NCBI RefSeq assembly: GCF_005144885.1 | Contig: NZ_CP039690.1 | Coordinates: 6,027,001 to 6,091,000, forward strand | Length of the DNA stretch: 64,000 nucleotides | Direction: 5' to 3' | Source of the DNA: Phreatobacter stygius | Lineage (GTDB): Bacteria; Pseudomonadota; Alphaproteobacteria; Rhizobiales; Phreatobacteraceae | Shown here: positions 8,892 to 18,005 of the stretch, in pieces | How positions within the stretch are numbered: the stretch's first letter is position 1 | Layout of the letters: each line of letters begins with the position of its first letter | The notes under the pieces: generated by a model | The model's input: the letters and a program-made list of their open reading frames with translations, nothing else | What the model was told of the DNA's origin: nothing | Database searches by the model: none | Program-made: the position numbers and the translations under genes

Positions 8892-10671
8892 AGCGATGGC
8901 CGGAACGATGAGTGCGACGATGATCGAATGCGACGTGCTGGTGGTGGGCTCGGGCGCCGGCGGGCTGGCCGCGGCGGTGGCGGCTGCGGCGCGCGGCCTG
9001 AAGGTGGTGGTGGCCGAAAAGGCCAGCCATGTCGGCGGCACGACCGCGCTGTCGGGCGGCTTCATGTGGGTGCCGAACAATCCGGTGTCGCGGCGCGACG
9101 GCATCGCGGACACGGTGGAGGCGGCGCGCACCTATCTGCGCCACGAGGCGGGCAACCATTTCAACGCCGAATGTGTCGATGCCTTCCTGGCGAGCGGGCC
9201 CGAGGCGATCGATTTCTTCGAGACCAGGACCAAGGTTCAGTTCGAGCCGGCCTCGGCCTTTTCCGACTATCATCCGACCGAGCCGGGCGGCTTGCCCGGT
9301 GGCCGCTCGATCAAGGCGCGCGACTTCCGCGGCCAGGAACTGGGCAAGCAACTGAAGCGCTTGCGCCCGCCACTGCCGGAGCTGACTTTTGTTGGCCTGA
9401 TGATAGGTTCCGGGCCGGAGTTAAAGCATTTTTTCAACGTGACGCGGTCGGTGCGTTCGGCGGCTTATGTCGCCGGCCGGCTGACCTCGCACGCCCGCGA
9501 TCTCGCGTTGAACGGCCGCGGCATGCTCTTGACCAACGGCAATGCCCTGGCGGCCCGGCTGTTCGCGAGCGCGCTCGATTTCGGCGTCGATGTCTGGACC
9601 GACGCGCCGGTGATCCGCCTCGAACACGCCGATGGCGCGGTGGTCGGCGCCCTGGTCCAGCGGGCCGACGGCGAGGTGCTGGTGCAGACGCGGCGTGGTG
9701 TGGTGCTCGCCGCCGGCGGTTTCCCGCAGGACCTGGAACGCCGCCGCCGCATGTTCCCGCATGACCGCGCCAATGACGGCCATTATTCGCCGGCGCCGGC
9801 AAGCAATACCGGCGACGGTCTCAGGCTCGGCGAAGAAGCCGGCGCCGTGGTCGAGCAGGGTTATCCCAATGCCGCGGCCTGGGTGCCGGTGTCACGGGTG
9901 CCGCGCCGCGACGGCAGCTGGGGCGTCTTCCCGCATTTCATCGACCGCGCCAAGCCCGGCCTGATCGCCGTGCTGCCCAATGGCCGGCGCTTCGTCAACG
10001 AGGCCAATTCTTACCACGACTTCTGCCAGGCGCTGTTCGCGGCGGGCGAGAAGGACCAGCCGGCACGGGCTTTCCTGATCGTCGACCGGCCGTTCCTGAA
10101 ACGTTACGGCCTCGGCTTCGTCAAACCGTTTCCGGTGCCGGTCGGGCCGCAGCTCCGTTCCGGTTATCTCAAAGTCGGCCGCAGCCTGGCCGAACTCGCC
10201 AAGGCGACCGGCATCGACGCCGCCAATCTGGAGGCGACGGTCGCGGCCTGGAACCGGGACATGGCGTCCGGCGAGGACCATGCCTTCGGCAAGGGCTCGA
10301 CCGCCTATAACCGCTTCAACGGCGATGTCGACGTCAAGCCGAACCCGTGCCTGGCGCCGATCGCCGAGGCGCCGTTCTATGCGGTCGAGGTGGTGGTCGG
10401 CGACCTCGGCACCTTCGCCGGCCTGCGCGCCGACGGCCACGCCCGGGTGCTCGACGATCACGGCGAGCCGATCCCCGGGCTCTATGCCAGCGGCAATGAC
10501 ATGGCGAGCATCATGGGCGGCAATTATCCCGGCGGCGGCATCACGCTCGGGCCGGCGCTGACCTTTGGCTATATCGCCGCCAGGCATCTTGCCGGCGCTG
10601 GCGATCTGGCCGCCGCAGGCGATCTGGCCGGTGCCGTCGGGGCGGCGGGCAGCCGGGATACGGCGGCCTGA
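8881..10671 (+). CDS. FAD-dependent oxidoreductase, 3-ketosteroid dehydrogenase/fumarate reductase type
   Basis: Flavoprotein of about 596 residues. The FAD dinucleotide motif VVGSGAGGLAAAVAA is near residue 20 and is followed by EKASHVGGTTALSGG, typical of the 3-oxosteroid delta-1-dehydrogenase and flavocytochrome c group. The closing segment GNYPGGGITLGPALTFGYIAARH is the conserved second FAD contact. The frame opens earlier, but ATG at 8881 overlaps the OYE stop (ATGAGCAGTGA) and gives the right length; later ATGs at 8896, 8908 and 8920 are possible. The C-terminus carries a small internal duplication (GDLAAAGDLAG). Last gene of the SDR-EthD-OYE operon. Confidence 0.85.
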   Translation: MSSEAMAGTMSATMIECDVLVVGSGAGGLAAAVAAAARGLKVVVAEKASHVGGTTALSGGFMWVPNNPVSRRDGIADTVEAARTYLRHEAGNHFNAECVDAFLASGPEAIDFFETRTKVQFEPASAFSDYHPTEPGGLPGGRSIKARDFRGQELGKQLKRLRPPLPELTFVGLMIGSGPELKHFFNVTRSVRSAAYVAGRLTSHARDLALNGRGMLLTNGNALAARLFASALDFGVDVWTDAPVIRLEHADGAVVGALVQRADGEVLVQTRRGVVLAAGGFPQDLERRRRMFPHDRANDGHYSPAPASNTGDGLRLGEEAGAVVEQGYPNAAAWVPVSRVPRRDGSWGVFPHFIDRAKPGLIAVLPNGRRFVNEANSYHDFCQALFAAGEKDQPARAFLIVDRPFLKRYGLGFVKPFPVPVGPQLRSGYLKVGRSLAELAKATGIDAANLEATVAAWNRDMASGEDHAFGKGSTAYNRFNGDVDVKPNPCLAPIAEAPFYAVEVVVGDLGTFAGLRADGHARVLDDHGEPIPGLYASGNDMASIMGGNYPGGGITLGPALTFGYIAARHLAGAGDLAAAGDLAGAVGAAGSRDTAA

Positions 10672-10689
10672 CCGACCGCCGCCCGGCGA

Positions 10690-11472
10690 TCAATGGGCGG
10701 TCCAGCCGCCGTCGACCGGCATGATCGCGCCGGTGATCGAGCCGGCTTCGGCCGAGCACAGGAAGGTCGCGAGCGCCGCGAGCTCCGAGACCTCGACGAA
10801 ACGTTTGGTCGATTGCGCCGCCAGCAGCACGTCGCGCACCACCGCCTCCTCCGAAATGCCGCGGGCGGCGGCCTGTTCCGGGATCTGCTTCTCGACCAGC
10901 GGCGTCATGACATAGCCGGGGCAAATGGCATTGGCGGTGATGCCGTGCTCGGCGACCTCGAGCGCCACCGTCTTGGTCAGGCCGGCAATGCCGTGTTTGG
11001 CGGCGACATAGGCCGATTTGTAAGGCGAGGCGACCAGCGCATGGGCCGAGGCGACATTGATGATCCGGCCCCAGCCCTTCTTTTTCATCTCCGGCACCGC
11101 CAGGCGCGCCGTGTGGAAGGCGCTCGACAGGTTGATCGCGATGATCGCGTTCCATTTTTCGATCGGGAAATCCTCGATCGGCGCGACATATTGGATGCCG
11201 GCATTGTTGATCAGGATGTCGACGCCGCCGAATTCATCGGCCGCCAGCCCGATCATGTCGGCGATTTCCTCGGGCTTGGCCATGTCGGCGCCGCTATAGG
11301 TGACCTTGACATTGTTCTCGCCCGCAAGGCTCGCGCGCTCCTGCTCGATGGCGGCCGGATCGCCGAAGCCGTTGATGACGATATTGGCGCCGGCCTTGGC
11401 GAGCGCCTTGGCGATGCCGAGCCCGATCCCGCTGGTCGAGCCGGTCACGATCGCGGTCTTTCCCGAAAGCAT
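10690..11472 (-). CDS. bdhA: 3-hydroxybutyrate dehydrogenase-like SDR
   Basis: SDR of 260 residues very like D-3-hydroxybutyrate dehydrogenase: TGSTSGIGLGIA cofactor loop, NNAGIQYVAPIEDFP after strand 4, catalytic NVASAHALVASPYKSAYVAAKHG, then AICPGYVMTPLV and KRFVEVSELA. It oxidises D-3-hydroxybutyrate to acetoacetate with NAD in polyhydroxybutyrate or ketone-body turnover. ATG at 11472 has GGGAG 8 bases upstream; the TTG five codons earlier is less likely. Convergent with the flavoprotein gene, 18 bases apart. A phasin-like gene at 15188 also points to polyhydroxyalkanoate storage. Confidence 0.87.
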   Translation of the reverse strand: MLSGKTAIVTGSTSGIGLGIAKALAKAGANIVINGFGDPAAIEQERASLAGENNVKVTYSGADMAKPEEIADMIGLAADEFGGVDILINNAGIQYVAPIEDFPIEKWNAIIAINLSSAFHTARLAVPEMKKKGWGRIINVASAHALVASPYKSAYVAAKHGIAGLTKTVALEVAEHGITANAICPGYVMTPLVEKQIPEQAAARGISEEAVVRDVLLAAQSTKRFVEVSELAALATFLCSAEAGSITGAIMPVDGGWTAH

Positions 11473-11628
11473 CGAAGCAACTCCCAAACCGGCGGCTGAA
11501 CGTCGACCCTCCTTGTGTCGGGCGATGGCTACAGATGTGTGACGCGGCGCAACCGCCTCTACCGCACTGCGTCATGCGCCTGTCAGAACCGGACTGCATC
11601 GTGGCCGTGATGCGTGAAGGAGACGGCC

Positions 11629-12837
11629 ATGGATGCCAAGACCCCGGATTTGAAGTCCCCGGTTGCCAAAGGCCCGATGGCCAGAACTCCGGTCGCCCGA
11701 ACCAAGCCCGGGGCGCAGGGGCTGCGCCCCGACCGCTGCGACCGCGTCGCGCTGGTGCTGCAGGGCGGCGGCGCGCTCGGCGCCTACCAGGCCGGCGTCT
11801 ATCAGGCGCTGCACGAAGCGGGCATCGAACCGGATTGGGTCTCGGGCGTGTCGATCGGCGCCATCAATGCCGCGATCATCGCCGGCAATTCGCCGGCGCG
11901 CCGGCTCGACCGTCTGAGGCAGTTCTGGGAGACCATCACCGAGCGCAAGATCTGGGCCTTCACGCCCGATGGCGACGTGTTCCGCCAGGCCCGCAACAGC
12001 ATGAGCTCGATGATAACAATGGTCTATGGCCAGCCCGGCTTCTTCGCGCCGCGCCAGCAGAACCCCTGGGTGAGCTTTGCCGGCTCGCAGGGCGCGACCA
12101 GCTATTACGACACCGCGCCGTTGAAGGAGACGCTCAAGGACCTGGTCGATTTCTCGCTGATCAACGAGCAGGCCATGCGCTTTTCGGTCGGTGCGGTGAA
12201 CGTGCTGAGCGGCAATTTCATCTATTTCGACAATGCCCGCGAGCCGATCGAACCGGAACACATCATGGCGAGCGGCGCCCTGCCGCCGGCCTTGCCGATG
12301 GTCAAGATCGGCACCGATCATTTCTGGGACGGCGGCATCGTCTCCAACACGCCGCTGCAGCACCTGCTCGACCAGGAGGACGGGTTGAACTCGCTGGTCT
12401 TCCAGGTCGACCTGTTCAGCTCGCGCGGCGTGCTGCCGCGCGACATCCAGGATGTCATGGCCCGCCACAAGGACATCATGTATTCGTCGCGCACGCGCTA
12501 CACGACCGACCTGTTCCGGCGCATGCACAACTTGAAGACGCAGCTGTTCCAGGCGCTGGACAAGGTGCCGGATGCCGACCTGACGGCCGAGCAGCATAAC
12601 CTGAAAGCGGAACTCCACGACCTGCCGGAGATCACCATCCTGCAGCTGATCTATCAGCAGAAGGCCTATGAGGGCCATGCCAAGGATCATGAATTCTCCG
12701 GCACCTCGATGCGCGAGCACTGGCAGAGCGGCTACGAGGACACCCGGCGCACGCTGCAGCGCCAGGATTGGCTGGACCTGCCGCCCGAGGGCGCCGGCAT
12801 CGTGGTCCACGACGTTCATCGCGAGCAGGAAGGCTGA
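11629..12837 (+). CDS. Patatin-like phospholipase with C-terminal DUF3734-type region
   Basis: Lipid acyl hydrolase of 402 residues. It has the oxyanion-hole motif GGGALGAYQAG, nucleophile motif GVSIG (G-x-S-x-G) and the DGG of the Ser-Asp dyad in HFWDGGIVSNTP, in patatin order. The C-terminal 150 residues (HNLKTQLFQALD, ITILQLIYQQKAYEGHAKDHEFS) match the region that follows patatin in alphaproteobacterial members. ATG at 11629 has AAGGAG 6 bases upstream; GTG at 11614 is less likely. No signal peptide. It may hydrolyse phospholipids or storage polyester; substrate not readable. Confidence 0.88.
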   Translation: MDAKTPDLKSPVAKGPMARTPVARTKPGAQGLRPDRCDRVALVLQGGGALGAYQAGVYQALHEAGIEPDWVSGVSIGAINAAIIAGNSPARRLDRLRQFWETITERKIWAFTPDGDVFRQARNSMSSMITMVYGQPGFFAPRQQNPWVSFAGSQGATSYYDTAPLKETLKDLVDFSLINEQAMRFSVGAVNVLSGNFIYFDNAREPIEPEHIMASGALPPALPMVKIGTDHFWDGGIVSNTPLQHLLDQEDGLNSLVFQVDLFSSRGVLPRDIQDVMARHKDIMYSSRTRYTTDLFRRMHNLKTQLFQALDKVPDADLTAEQHNLKAELHDLPEITILQLIYQQKAYEGHAKDHEFSGTSMREHWQSGYEDTRRTLQRQDWLDLPPEGAGIVVHDVHREQEG

Positions 12838-12921
12838 CGGGTCGCGGCCGGTCTGAAACGATGCGCGCTTTCAGCGGCTCGCAGGCCGGCTTCGCTATGA
12901 CGCAAAGCAATCGCCGTCCGG

Positions 12922-13131
12922 TCAGCGCTGCCGCGAGATCCAGCGGAACAGGCCATAGACGGCGACCGAGGACAGTCCCATCAGGGCCAGGGTCCGGAGC
13001 AAACCATGACTTGTCTCGGCCAGTGGCAGATCCTTGGTGTTCATGCCGAAATGGCCGGACACCAGGGTTGGCGGCAGGAACAGCGAACTGAGAACGGTCG
13101 GCGTGTCGAGCCGCGATAGATGTGAGGCTTG
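12922..13131 (-). pseudogene. C-terminal remnant of a CorA/ZntB-type metal transporter
   Basis: A short frame with no start codon reads LSRLDTPTVLSSLFLPPTLV, then SGHFGMNTKDLP and, after about 25 more residues, a hydrophobic helix ending FRWISRQR and a stop. This is the pore helix, the GMN signature and the second membrane helix of CorA-family Mg/Zn/Co channels. An in-frame stop lies immediately upstream and the approximately 250-residue cytoplasmic domain is absent, so this is a decayed fragment, probably left by a deletion. It sits in the 420-bp gap after the patatin gene. The remainder of that gap (13132-13257) shows nothing recognisable. Confidence 0.75.
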
Positions 13132-13257
13132 TCACGGCTAAGCTGCCGTTCCGTCACATGGCTGGCATCGAGCCCGGCTTAGATCCGCCCGTTGAACGGC
13201 CGCGGCGAACCGAAAGGTCCGTCGCCGGCGGGGGCTCGTTCCGGCACGGATCGCTGC

Positions 13258-14163
13258 ATGTCACGCTTGTTGAACGCCTTTCGTTCGTGCGGTGGCGTGA
13301 TCGCCGCTGGGCTTCTGGTCTTGGCCGGCGTGCTGCCGGCACAGCAGGGCTGGGCGCAGGGTGCCGCGTCGCATGCGCCGGAACCGGGCGGCGTCGAATA
13401 TGGCTTCCTGAACAGTTCGGACATGGACAAGGCCGGCACGGTCTCGCTCGAACTCGACACGGTTGGCCTCTATGGCCGGCGCGGTCGCCATTTCGCCTCG
13501 AGCGACACGCTGCTCAACCTGGCCTATGCCGTGACCGACCAGGTCCAGGTGGCGTTTGGCCCACAATTCACCATCGCCTCCGTCCATGTCGTGCCGGGCC
13601 TGCCGGATGTCCGGCGCGCCCTGCTCGGCGGCTTCCGCGGCGACCTGCGTCTGGGCCTGATCGACCGGCGCAGCAATCCCATCGGGCTGACCTTGCAGTT
13701 CACGCCGCAATGGCGTTTCGCCGACGAGGCGGTGCGTCGCGGCGCGGCTCACGGGCTGGCGGTGAGCCTGGCGCTCGACCGCGAACTCATTGCCGGCACG
13801 CTGTTCGGCACGCTCAACCTGACCTATGAAATGACCCATCAGCGCATTGACGGCATTGCCGGCTGGGAGCGCGGCTCGCGGGCTGGCCTCGGGCTCGGTC
13901 TCGCCGCCAGGTTGAGCAAAGTGCTGCATGTCGGCGCGGAGTTTCGTTATCTGCGCCGCCATGACGGTTTCGCCGCCGGCCGTTTCCACGGCCACGCATT
14001 CTATCTCGGGCCGACCGTCTATGCCGAATTCGGCGGCAACTGGTGGGCCTCGTTGAGCTGGCAGACGCAGATTGCCGGCCACGAGGTCGGCAAGCGCCAC
14101 GGCATGGACCTGATCGGCTTCGAGCGCCATCAGGTGCGGCTGCGTGTCGGTTACGACTTCTGA
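13258..14163 (+). CDS. Exported outer-membrane beta-barrel-like protein of unknown role
   Basis: Protein of 301 residues from ATG at 13258. An N-terminal signal peptide (hydrophobic IAAGLLVLAGVLPAQQGWAQG) is followed by alternating hydrophobic/polar strands throughout, such as GTVSLELDTVGLYG, VTDQVQVAFGPQF and GLTLQFTPQWRF, and it ends in a terminal aromatic (RLRVGYDF), the usual signal of outer-membrane barrels. I cannot name the family. It ends 18 bases from the convergent UspA gene. An earlier in-frame ATG at 13192 would place the signal peptide internally and is unlikely. Confidence 0.6.
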   Translation: MSRLLNAFRSCGGVIAAGLLVLAGVLPAQQGWAQGAASHAPEPGGVEYGFLNSSDMDKAGTVSLELDTVGLYGRRGRHFASSDTLLNLAYAVTDQVQVAFGPQFTIASVHVVPGLPDVRRALLGGFRGDLRLGLIDRRSNPIGLTLQFTPQWRFADEAVRRGAAHGLAVSLALDRELIAGTLFGTLNLTYEMTHQRIDGIAGWERGSRAGLGLGLAARLSKVLHVGAEFRYLRRHDGFAAGRFHGHAFYLGPTVYAEFGGNWWASLSWQTQIAGHEVGKRHGMDLIGFERHQVRLRVGYDF

Positions 14164-14181
14164 AGACCTGGGATCCTGCCG

Positions 14182-15018
14182 TCAGTGCGCCATCAGCACG
14201 GGGATCGCGGTGGTGGTCAGAATATCGCGCGTGGTTCCGCCCAGCACCCATTCCCTCAGCCGCGAGTGGCCATAACCACCCATGACCAGGAGGTCGATCG
14301 CGCCGCGGCCAGCCTCATCGGTCAGCGCCTGGGCGACGCTGCGGCCGTCGGATGCCACCGCCCTGACGTCGACCTTGGCGCCATGGCGTGCCAGGTGCCT
14401 GGCCATGTCGGCGGCCGGGGCGCCGGTCTCGCCCGGATCGGCATCGACCATGACGAGGTCGACGCGGGCGGCCGCCGCCATGAGCGGCAAGGCCTCGGCG
14501 ACCGCGCGCGCCGCGTCATGGGTGTCGCGCCAGGCGATCATGATCCGTTGCGCCGGTTGGCCGGCGGCCAGGCCGGGCGGCACGAACAGCGTGCCGCGTC
14601 CGCTGTCCGACAGGACCGCCTCGGCGAGGCCGTCCCAATTGGTGCCGTCGCCGCCGCGATAGGGGCAGGTCGCAATGAACAGGTCGGCGCAGCGTGCCGC
14701 CGAGGTTGCCGCCAGGCTCAGTTCGCCGAGGCGCTGGTCGCAGCGGGCAAGCTCGACCGGCAGGCCCGAGCGGGTCAGGCGTTCGAGCAATCTGGCCGCG
14801 GTGGCGTCGCCCTGGGCCTTGGCGGCCTGTTCCAGTTCGGTGAAGACGGTGGCCGCCGCCGCCGCCTCCGGCGTCGCCATCATCGCGATATCGGGCATGA
14901 CATTGGTATAGAGGCCGGTGATATGGGCGCCGCGGCCGGTGGCCAGTTGCTCCGCGTAAGACAGCCGCGTCTCGTCTTCCGCGCCGCCGTCGAGATGCAC
15001 AACGATGTCCTTCATCAT
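14182..15018 (-). CDS. Universal stress protein with two UspA-type halves
   Basis: About 278 residues. The C-terminal half has the UspA nucleotide-binding signature in VMGGYGHSRLREWVLGG followed by TTRDIL, matching G-x2-G-x9-G-(S/T), while the N-terminal half starts like UspA (MKDIVVHLDGG) but has lost the glycine-rich loop, as in UspE-like tandem proteins. A GGAG lies about 9 bases before the double ATG at 15018/15015. Cytoplasmic; USPs are induced by stress or starvation and some bind ATP. Monocistronic by position. Confidence 0.85.
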   Translation of the reverse strand: MMKDIVVHLDGGAEDETRLSYAEQLATGRGAHITGLYTNVMPDIAMMATPEAAAAATVFTELEQAAKAQGDATAARLLERLTRSGLPVELARCDQRLGELSLAATSAARCADLFIATCPYRGGDGTNWDGLAEAVLSDSGRGTLFVPPGLAAGQPAQRIMIAWRDTHDAARAVAEALPLMAAAARVDLVMVDADPGETGAPAADMARHLARHGAKVDVRAVASDGRSVAQALTDEAGRGAIDLLVMGGYGHSRLREWVLGGTTRDILTTTAIPVLMAH

Positions 15019-15187
15019 CCAACGTCTCCGGTCTGCCATGCTTCGCCGGTCACAACCGGCCAGCGGCAGCCTAGTTCAATTGGCAGGGATTGATGCCGGG
15101 CGTTGCTGCATGGCGGATCGTCGCGGGGCGCCCGTGCCGGCGCCCCGATTTGGCCGCGATCCAGGCTTCAGGCGGCGCCGATGGCGG

Positions 15188-15583
15188 TCACGCGGCGCGT
15201 TTCGGCGGCTGCAATCTTTCGACCATGCCTTGAACCGATTGGGCGACGCTCTTGAACTCGCCGGCATAGTCGGCGCTCGCCCGGTTCCAGAACGCGGTAT
15301 GCAGGCGGGTCAGGGTGTCGGGATCTTTCGCTTCGGTGAGGCTGGCGAAGAACTCCCGTTGCGCGTCCAGCCGCTTCAGCGCGAAGCTGAAGGTTTCCTC
15401 GACCATCTGCTGGCTGGCGGTCAGGACGTCGTGCTGGCTGTCCAGCAGGCTCTGCATCATGGTTGGCGCCGCGGCGATCATCGCAGCCAGGGCGTCGCTG
15501 TCATGGGTATGCTCAAATTGGCCATGCCCGGATTGGGCATGCTCGGATTGGCCATGCTCGGATTTGGTGTCTTGGTTCGCCAT
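15188..15583 (-). CDS. Phasin-like small protein with pentapeptide-repeat N-terminus
   Basis: A 131-residue protein. Residues about 35-115 form amphipathic helices (MIAAAPTMMQSLLDSQHDVL, VEETFSFALKRLDAQREFFA, FKSVAQSVQGMVERL) resembling phasins that coat polyhydroxyalkanoate granules. The N-terminus is hydrophilic and made of a Q-(S/F)-(E/G)-H-(G/A) repeat encoded by three 15-bp DNA repeats at 15517-15561. The phasin call rests on composition and helix pattern, with no single signature residue. The 266 bases upstream to the ABC-2 gene hold no recognisable gene. Confidence 0.6.
   Translation of the reverse strand: MANQDTKSEHGQSEHAQSGHGQFEHTHDSDALAAMIAAAPTMMQSLLDSQHDVLTASQQMVEETFSFALKRLDAQREFFASLTEAKDPDTLTRLHTAFWNRASADYAGEFKSVAQSVQGMVERLQPPKRAA
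15517..15561. repeat. Three tandem 15-bp repeats inside the phasin-like gene
   Basis: Units ATTGGCCATGCCCGG, ATTGGGCATGCTCGG and ATTGGCCATGCTCGG follow one another and a partial fourth (ATTTGG) follows. The unit length is a multiple of three, so the repeat adds pentapeptides without shifting frame. Confidence 0.85.
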
Positions 15584-15849
15584 CGTGGGTTTCCTCGAAC
15601 AAGCGTGAGCTCTGCTTGACGTCCAGATGCCGGGCCCGCGCGAGAGCGTCGGCCCCGGCCGGATACGAGACGCGCCAGCCTTCTCTCGGCCACGGCCGAA
15701 GGGCTTTTGCCGCTTCCGAACGACTGTCGGGGACGGGCTGCGCTGTCACGAACGAGGCGACGATGGCGCTGGCTTTTCGACCTTTCTGAGGCGGCCGGCG
15801 CAGCGCGTGAAAAAGTCGCCGCGAGCCGATTTTCGGACCGGCCGGCCGG

Positions 15850-16611
15850 TCAGGTTTTCAGCCGGTAGCCGGTCTTGAAGATCCAGCCGACCGCGATGAT
15901 GCACAAGGCCAGCATCAGCGCGGTGGCGCCGAGGCTGATGCCGATATGCACGTCGGTGATGCCGAAGAAGCTCCAGCGGAAACCGCTGATCAGGTAGACC
16001 ACCGGATTGAACATCGCCACCGTCTGCCAGAACGGCGGCAGCACGCTGACCGGATAAAAACTGCCGCCGAGAAAGGTCAGCGGCGTGATGATCAGGAGCG
16101 GGATGACCTGCAGCTTCTCGAAGCCGTCGGCCCAGATCCCGATGATGAAGCCGAACAGGCTGAAGGTCACCGCCGTCAGCACCAGGAAGGCCAGCATCCA
16201 GCCGGGCCGGGCGATCTGCAGCGGCACGAACAGGCCGGCGGTGGCCAGGATGATCAGGCCGAGAATGATCGACTTGGTGGCGGCCGCGCCGACATAACCG
16301 ATGACGATCTCGACATAGGAGATCGGTGCCGACAGGATCTCGTAGATCGTGCCGGTGAAGCGCGGAAAATAGATGCCGAACGAGGCGTTGGCGACGCTCT
16401 GCGTCAACAGCATCAGCATGATCAGGCCAGGCACCAGGAAGGCGCCGTAGCTGATGCCCTCGATCTCGGTGATGCGCGAGCCGATCGCCGCGCCGAACAC
16501 CACGAAATAGAGCGAGGTCGAAATGACCGGCGAGACGATGCTCTGCAGCAGCGTGCGGAAGGTGCGCGACATCTCGAACAGGTAGATGGCCTTGACGGCA
16601 TGAAGGTTCAT
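15850..16611 (-). CDS. ABC-2-type transporter permease
   Basis: A 253-residue membrane protein with six hydrophobic segments and the ABC-2 core ([20 protein letters not shown], then [19 protein letters not shown], and [19 protein letters not shown] before the last helices). This family exports drugs, polysaccharides or lipids. The start overlaps the stop of the ATPase gene (ATGA), so the two form a translationally coupled half-transporter operon. Substrate unknown. Confidence 0.9.
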   Translation of the reverse strand: MNLHAVKAIYLFEMSRTFRTLLQSIVSPVISTSLYFVVFGAAIGSRITEIEGISYGAFLVPGLIMLMLLTQSVANASFGIYFPRFTGTIYEILSAPISYVEIVIGYVGAAATKSIILGLIILATAGLFVPLQIARPGWMLAFLVLTAVTFSLFGFIIGIWADGFEKLQVIPLLIITPLTFLGGSFYPVSVLPPFWQTVAMFNPVVYLISGFRWSFFGITDVHIGISLGATALMLALCIIAVGWIFKTGYRLKT

Positions 16612-17534
16612 GATTTCTTGCTCACCAGGCCGACGAAGATGTCCTCCAGCGAACTTTGCGTCGTGTGGAGATCGCGGAACCCGATGCCCGCTTGGTTGAG
16701 GTCGGCGAGCAGGGTCGCGATACCGGAGCGCTCGCCGGCGTCGTCATAGCTGTAGATCATCTCGCTGCCGTCGGCATTGAGCGTCAGGCCGTAGCCGGCG
16801 AGCGTCTCGGGCAGCGCCGTGAGCTTGGCGGCAAGTTCGAGGATCAGCTGCTTCTTGCCGAGCTTGCGCATCAGCTCGACCTTGTCCTCGACCAGGATGA
16901 TCTCGCCGTGATTGATCACCCCGATCCGGTCGGCCATTTCTTCGGCTTCTTCGATGTAATGGGTGGTCAGGATCACGGTCACGCCGGAATCGCGCAGCGT
17001 GCGGATGACCTGCCACATGTCCTTGCGCAGCTCGACATCGACGCCGGCGGTCGGCTCGTCGAGAAACAGGATCTGCGGTTCGTGCGACAGGGCCTTGGCG
17101 ATCAGCACGCGACGCTTCATGCCGCCGGACAGGGTCAGGATCTTGCTGTCCTTCTTGTCCCACAAGGACAGGTCCTTCAGCACCTTGGTGATGTGTTCGG
17201 GATTGGCCTTCTTGCCGAACAGCCCGCGGCTGAACGAGACCGTCGCCCAGACCGTCTCGAACGTGTCGGTGGCCAGTTCCTGCGGCACCAGGCCGATCAG
17301 CGAACGGGCCGCGCGATAGTCCCTGCTGATGTCATGGCCGTCGACGGCGACCGAGCCGGAGGACGCATTGACGATGCCGCAGACGATGCCGATCAGCGTC
17401 GTCTTGCCGGCCCCGTTCGGACCCAGCAGGGCGAAGATCTCGCCGCGCCGGATCTCCAGATTGATGGTCTTGAGGGCGTGAAAGCCGGAGGCGTAGGTCT
17501 TGGACAGATTCGAGACGGATATGATCGGCTGCAT
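16608..17534 (-). CDS. ABC transporter ATPase of ABC-2 exporter
   Basis: A 308-residue ATPase with Walker [10 protein letters not shown], signature [15 protein letters not shown] and Walker [16 protein letters not shown], followed by the H-loop [16 protein letters not shown]. The C-terminal 80 residues form the extra domain seen in multidrug/polysaccharide ABC-2 exporters of the CcmA/YadG type. It precedes and overlaps the ABC-2 permease gene and would energise it. The 99 bases upstream carry a small TGAACCG/CGGTTCA inverted repeat but no clear promoter. Confidence 0.9.
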   Translation of the reverse strand: MQPIISVSNLSKTYASGFHALKTINLEIRRGEIFALLGPNGAGKTTLIGIVCGIVNASSGSVAVDGHDISRDYRAARSLIGLVPQELATDTFETVWATVSFSRGLFGKKANPEHITKVLKDLSLWDKKDSKILTLSGGMKRRVLIAKALSHEPQILFLDEPTAGVDVELRKDMWQVIRTLRDSGVTVILTTHYIEEAEEMADRIGVINHGEIILVEDKVELMRKLGKKQLILELAAKLTALPETLAGYGLTLNADGSEMIYSYDDAGERSGIATLLADLNQAGIGFRDLHTTQSSLEDIFVGLVSKKS

Positions 17535-17633
17535 GGAATGAGTTTAGCCGATCTGCAACCTGGACACGAGCCCACGCGCGTCCAAACTTGCCCGCGGAGA
17601 TGGTTTTTGCTGTGAACCGGGCCGCCCTTCGGT

Positions 17634-17963
17634 TCAATCCGGCAGGACTTTCAAGGCGATGACGCCGCCGATGATCATCGCCACGGCAGCCATGCGATAG
17701 GCGCTCATCGTCTCGCCGAACAGCACCAGGCCGGCGGCGACCGAACCCGCCGCGCCGATGCCGGTCCAGACCGCATAGGCCGTGCCGAGCGGCAGCACCT
17801 TCAGGGCCTGGGTCAGCAGTCCGAGAAAGACCACGAGGGCGGCGACCGAGGCCGCGGTCCAGCCAGGGCGGCTGTAGCCGTCGGACAATTTGGTGGCGAC
17901 GGCCCAGGCGACATCCGCCAGGCCGGACAGGATCAGCATCGTCCAGGCCCATGTCGGCGACAT
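17634..17963 (-). CDS. SMR-family efflux protein (SugE/Gdx-like) with Asp in place of the key Glu
   Basis: Four-helix small multidrug resistance protein of 109 residues. The helix-1 segment SGLADVAWAVATK aligns with the Gdx/SugE motif GLLEVGWAVGLK, and LPLGTAYAVWTGIGAAGSV is the conserved helix-3 region. The membrane carboxylate that binds substrate and proton is Glu in characterised members; here it is Asp17. The gene ends 99 bases from the ABC ATPase start and follows the DMT permease gene by 42 bases on the same strand. Gdx members export guanidinium, others quaternary amines; which applies here is unclear. Confidence 0.85.
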   Translation of the reverse strand: MSPTWAWTMLILSGLADVAWAVATKLSDGYSRPGWTAASVAALVVFLGLLTQALKVLPLGTAYAVWTGIGAAGSVAAGLVLFGETMSAYRMAAVAMIIGGVIALKVLPD

Positions 17964-18005
17964 CGGATGAACTCCCGTGAGCTTGGGGGCAGGGGTGGCG
18001 CGCCG

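Noticed and set aside
12632-13135. 167-codon minus-strand frame after the patatin gene
   Set aside because: It is Arg/Pro-rich without a domain, and a different frame there carries the recognisable CorA remnant.
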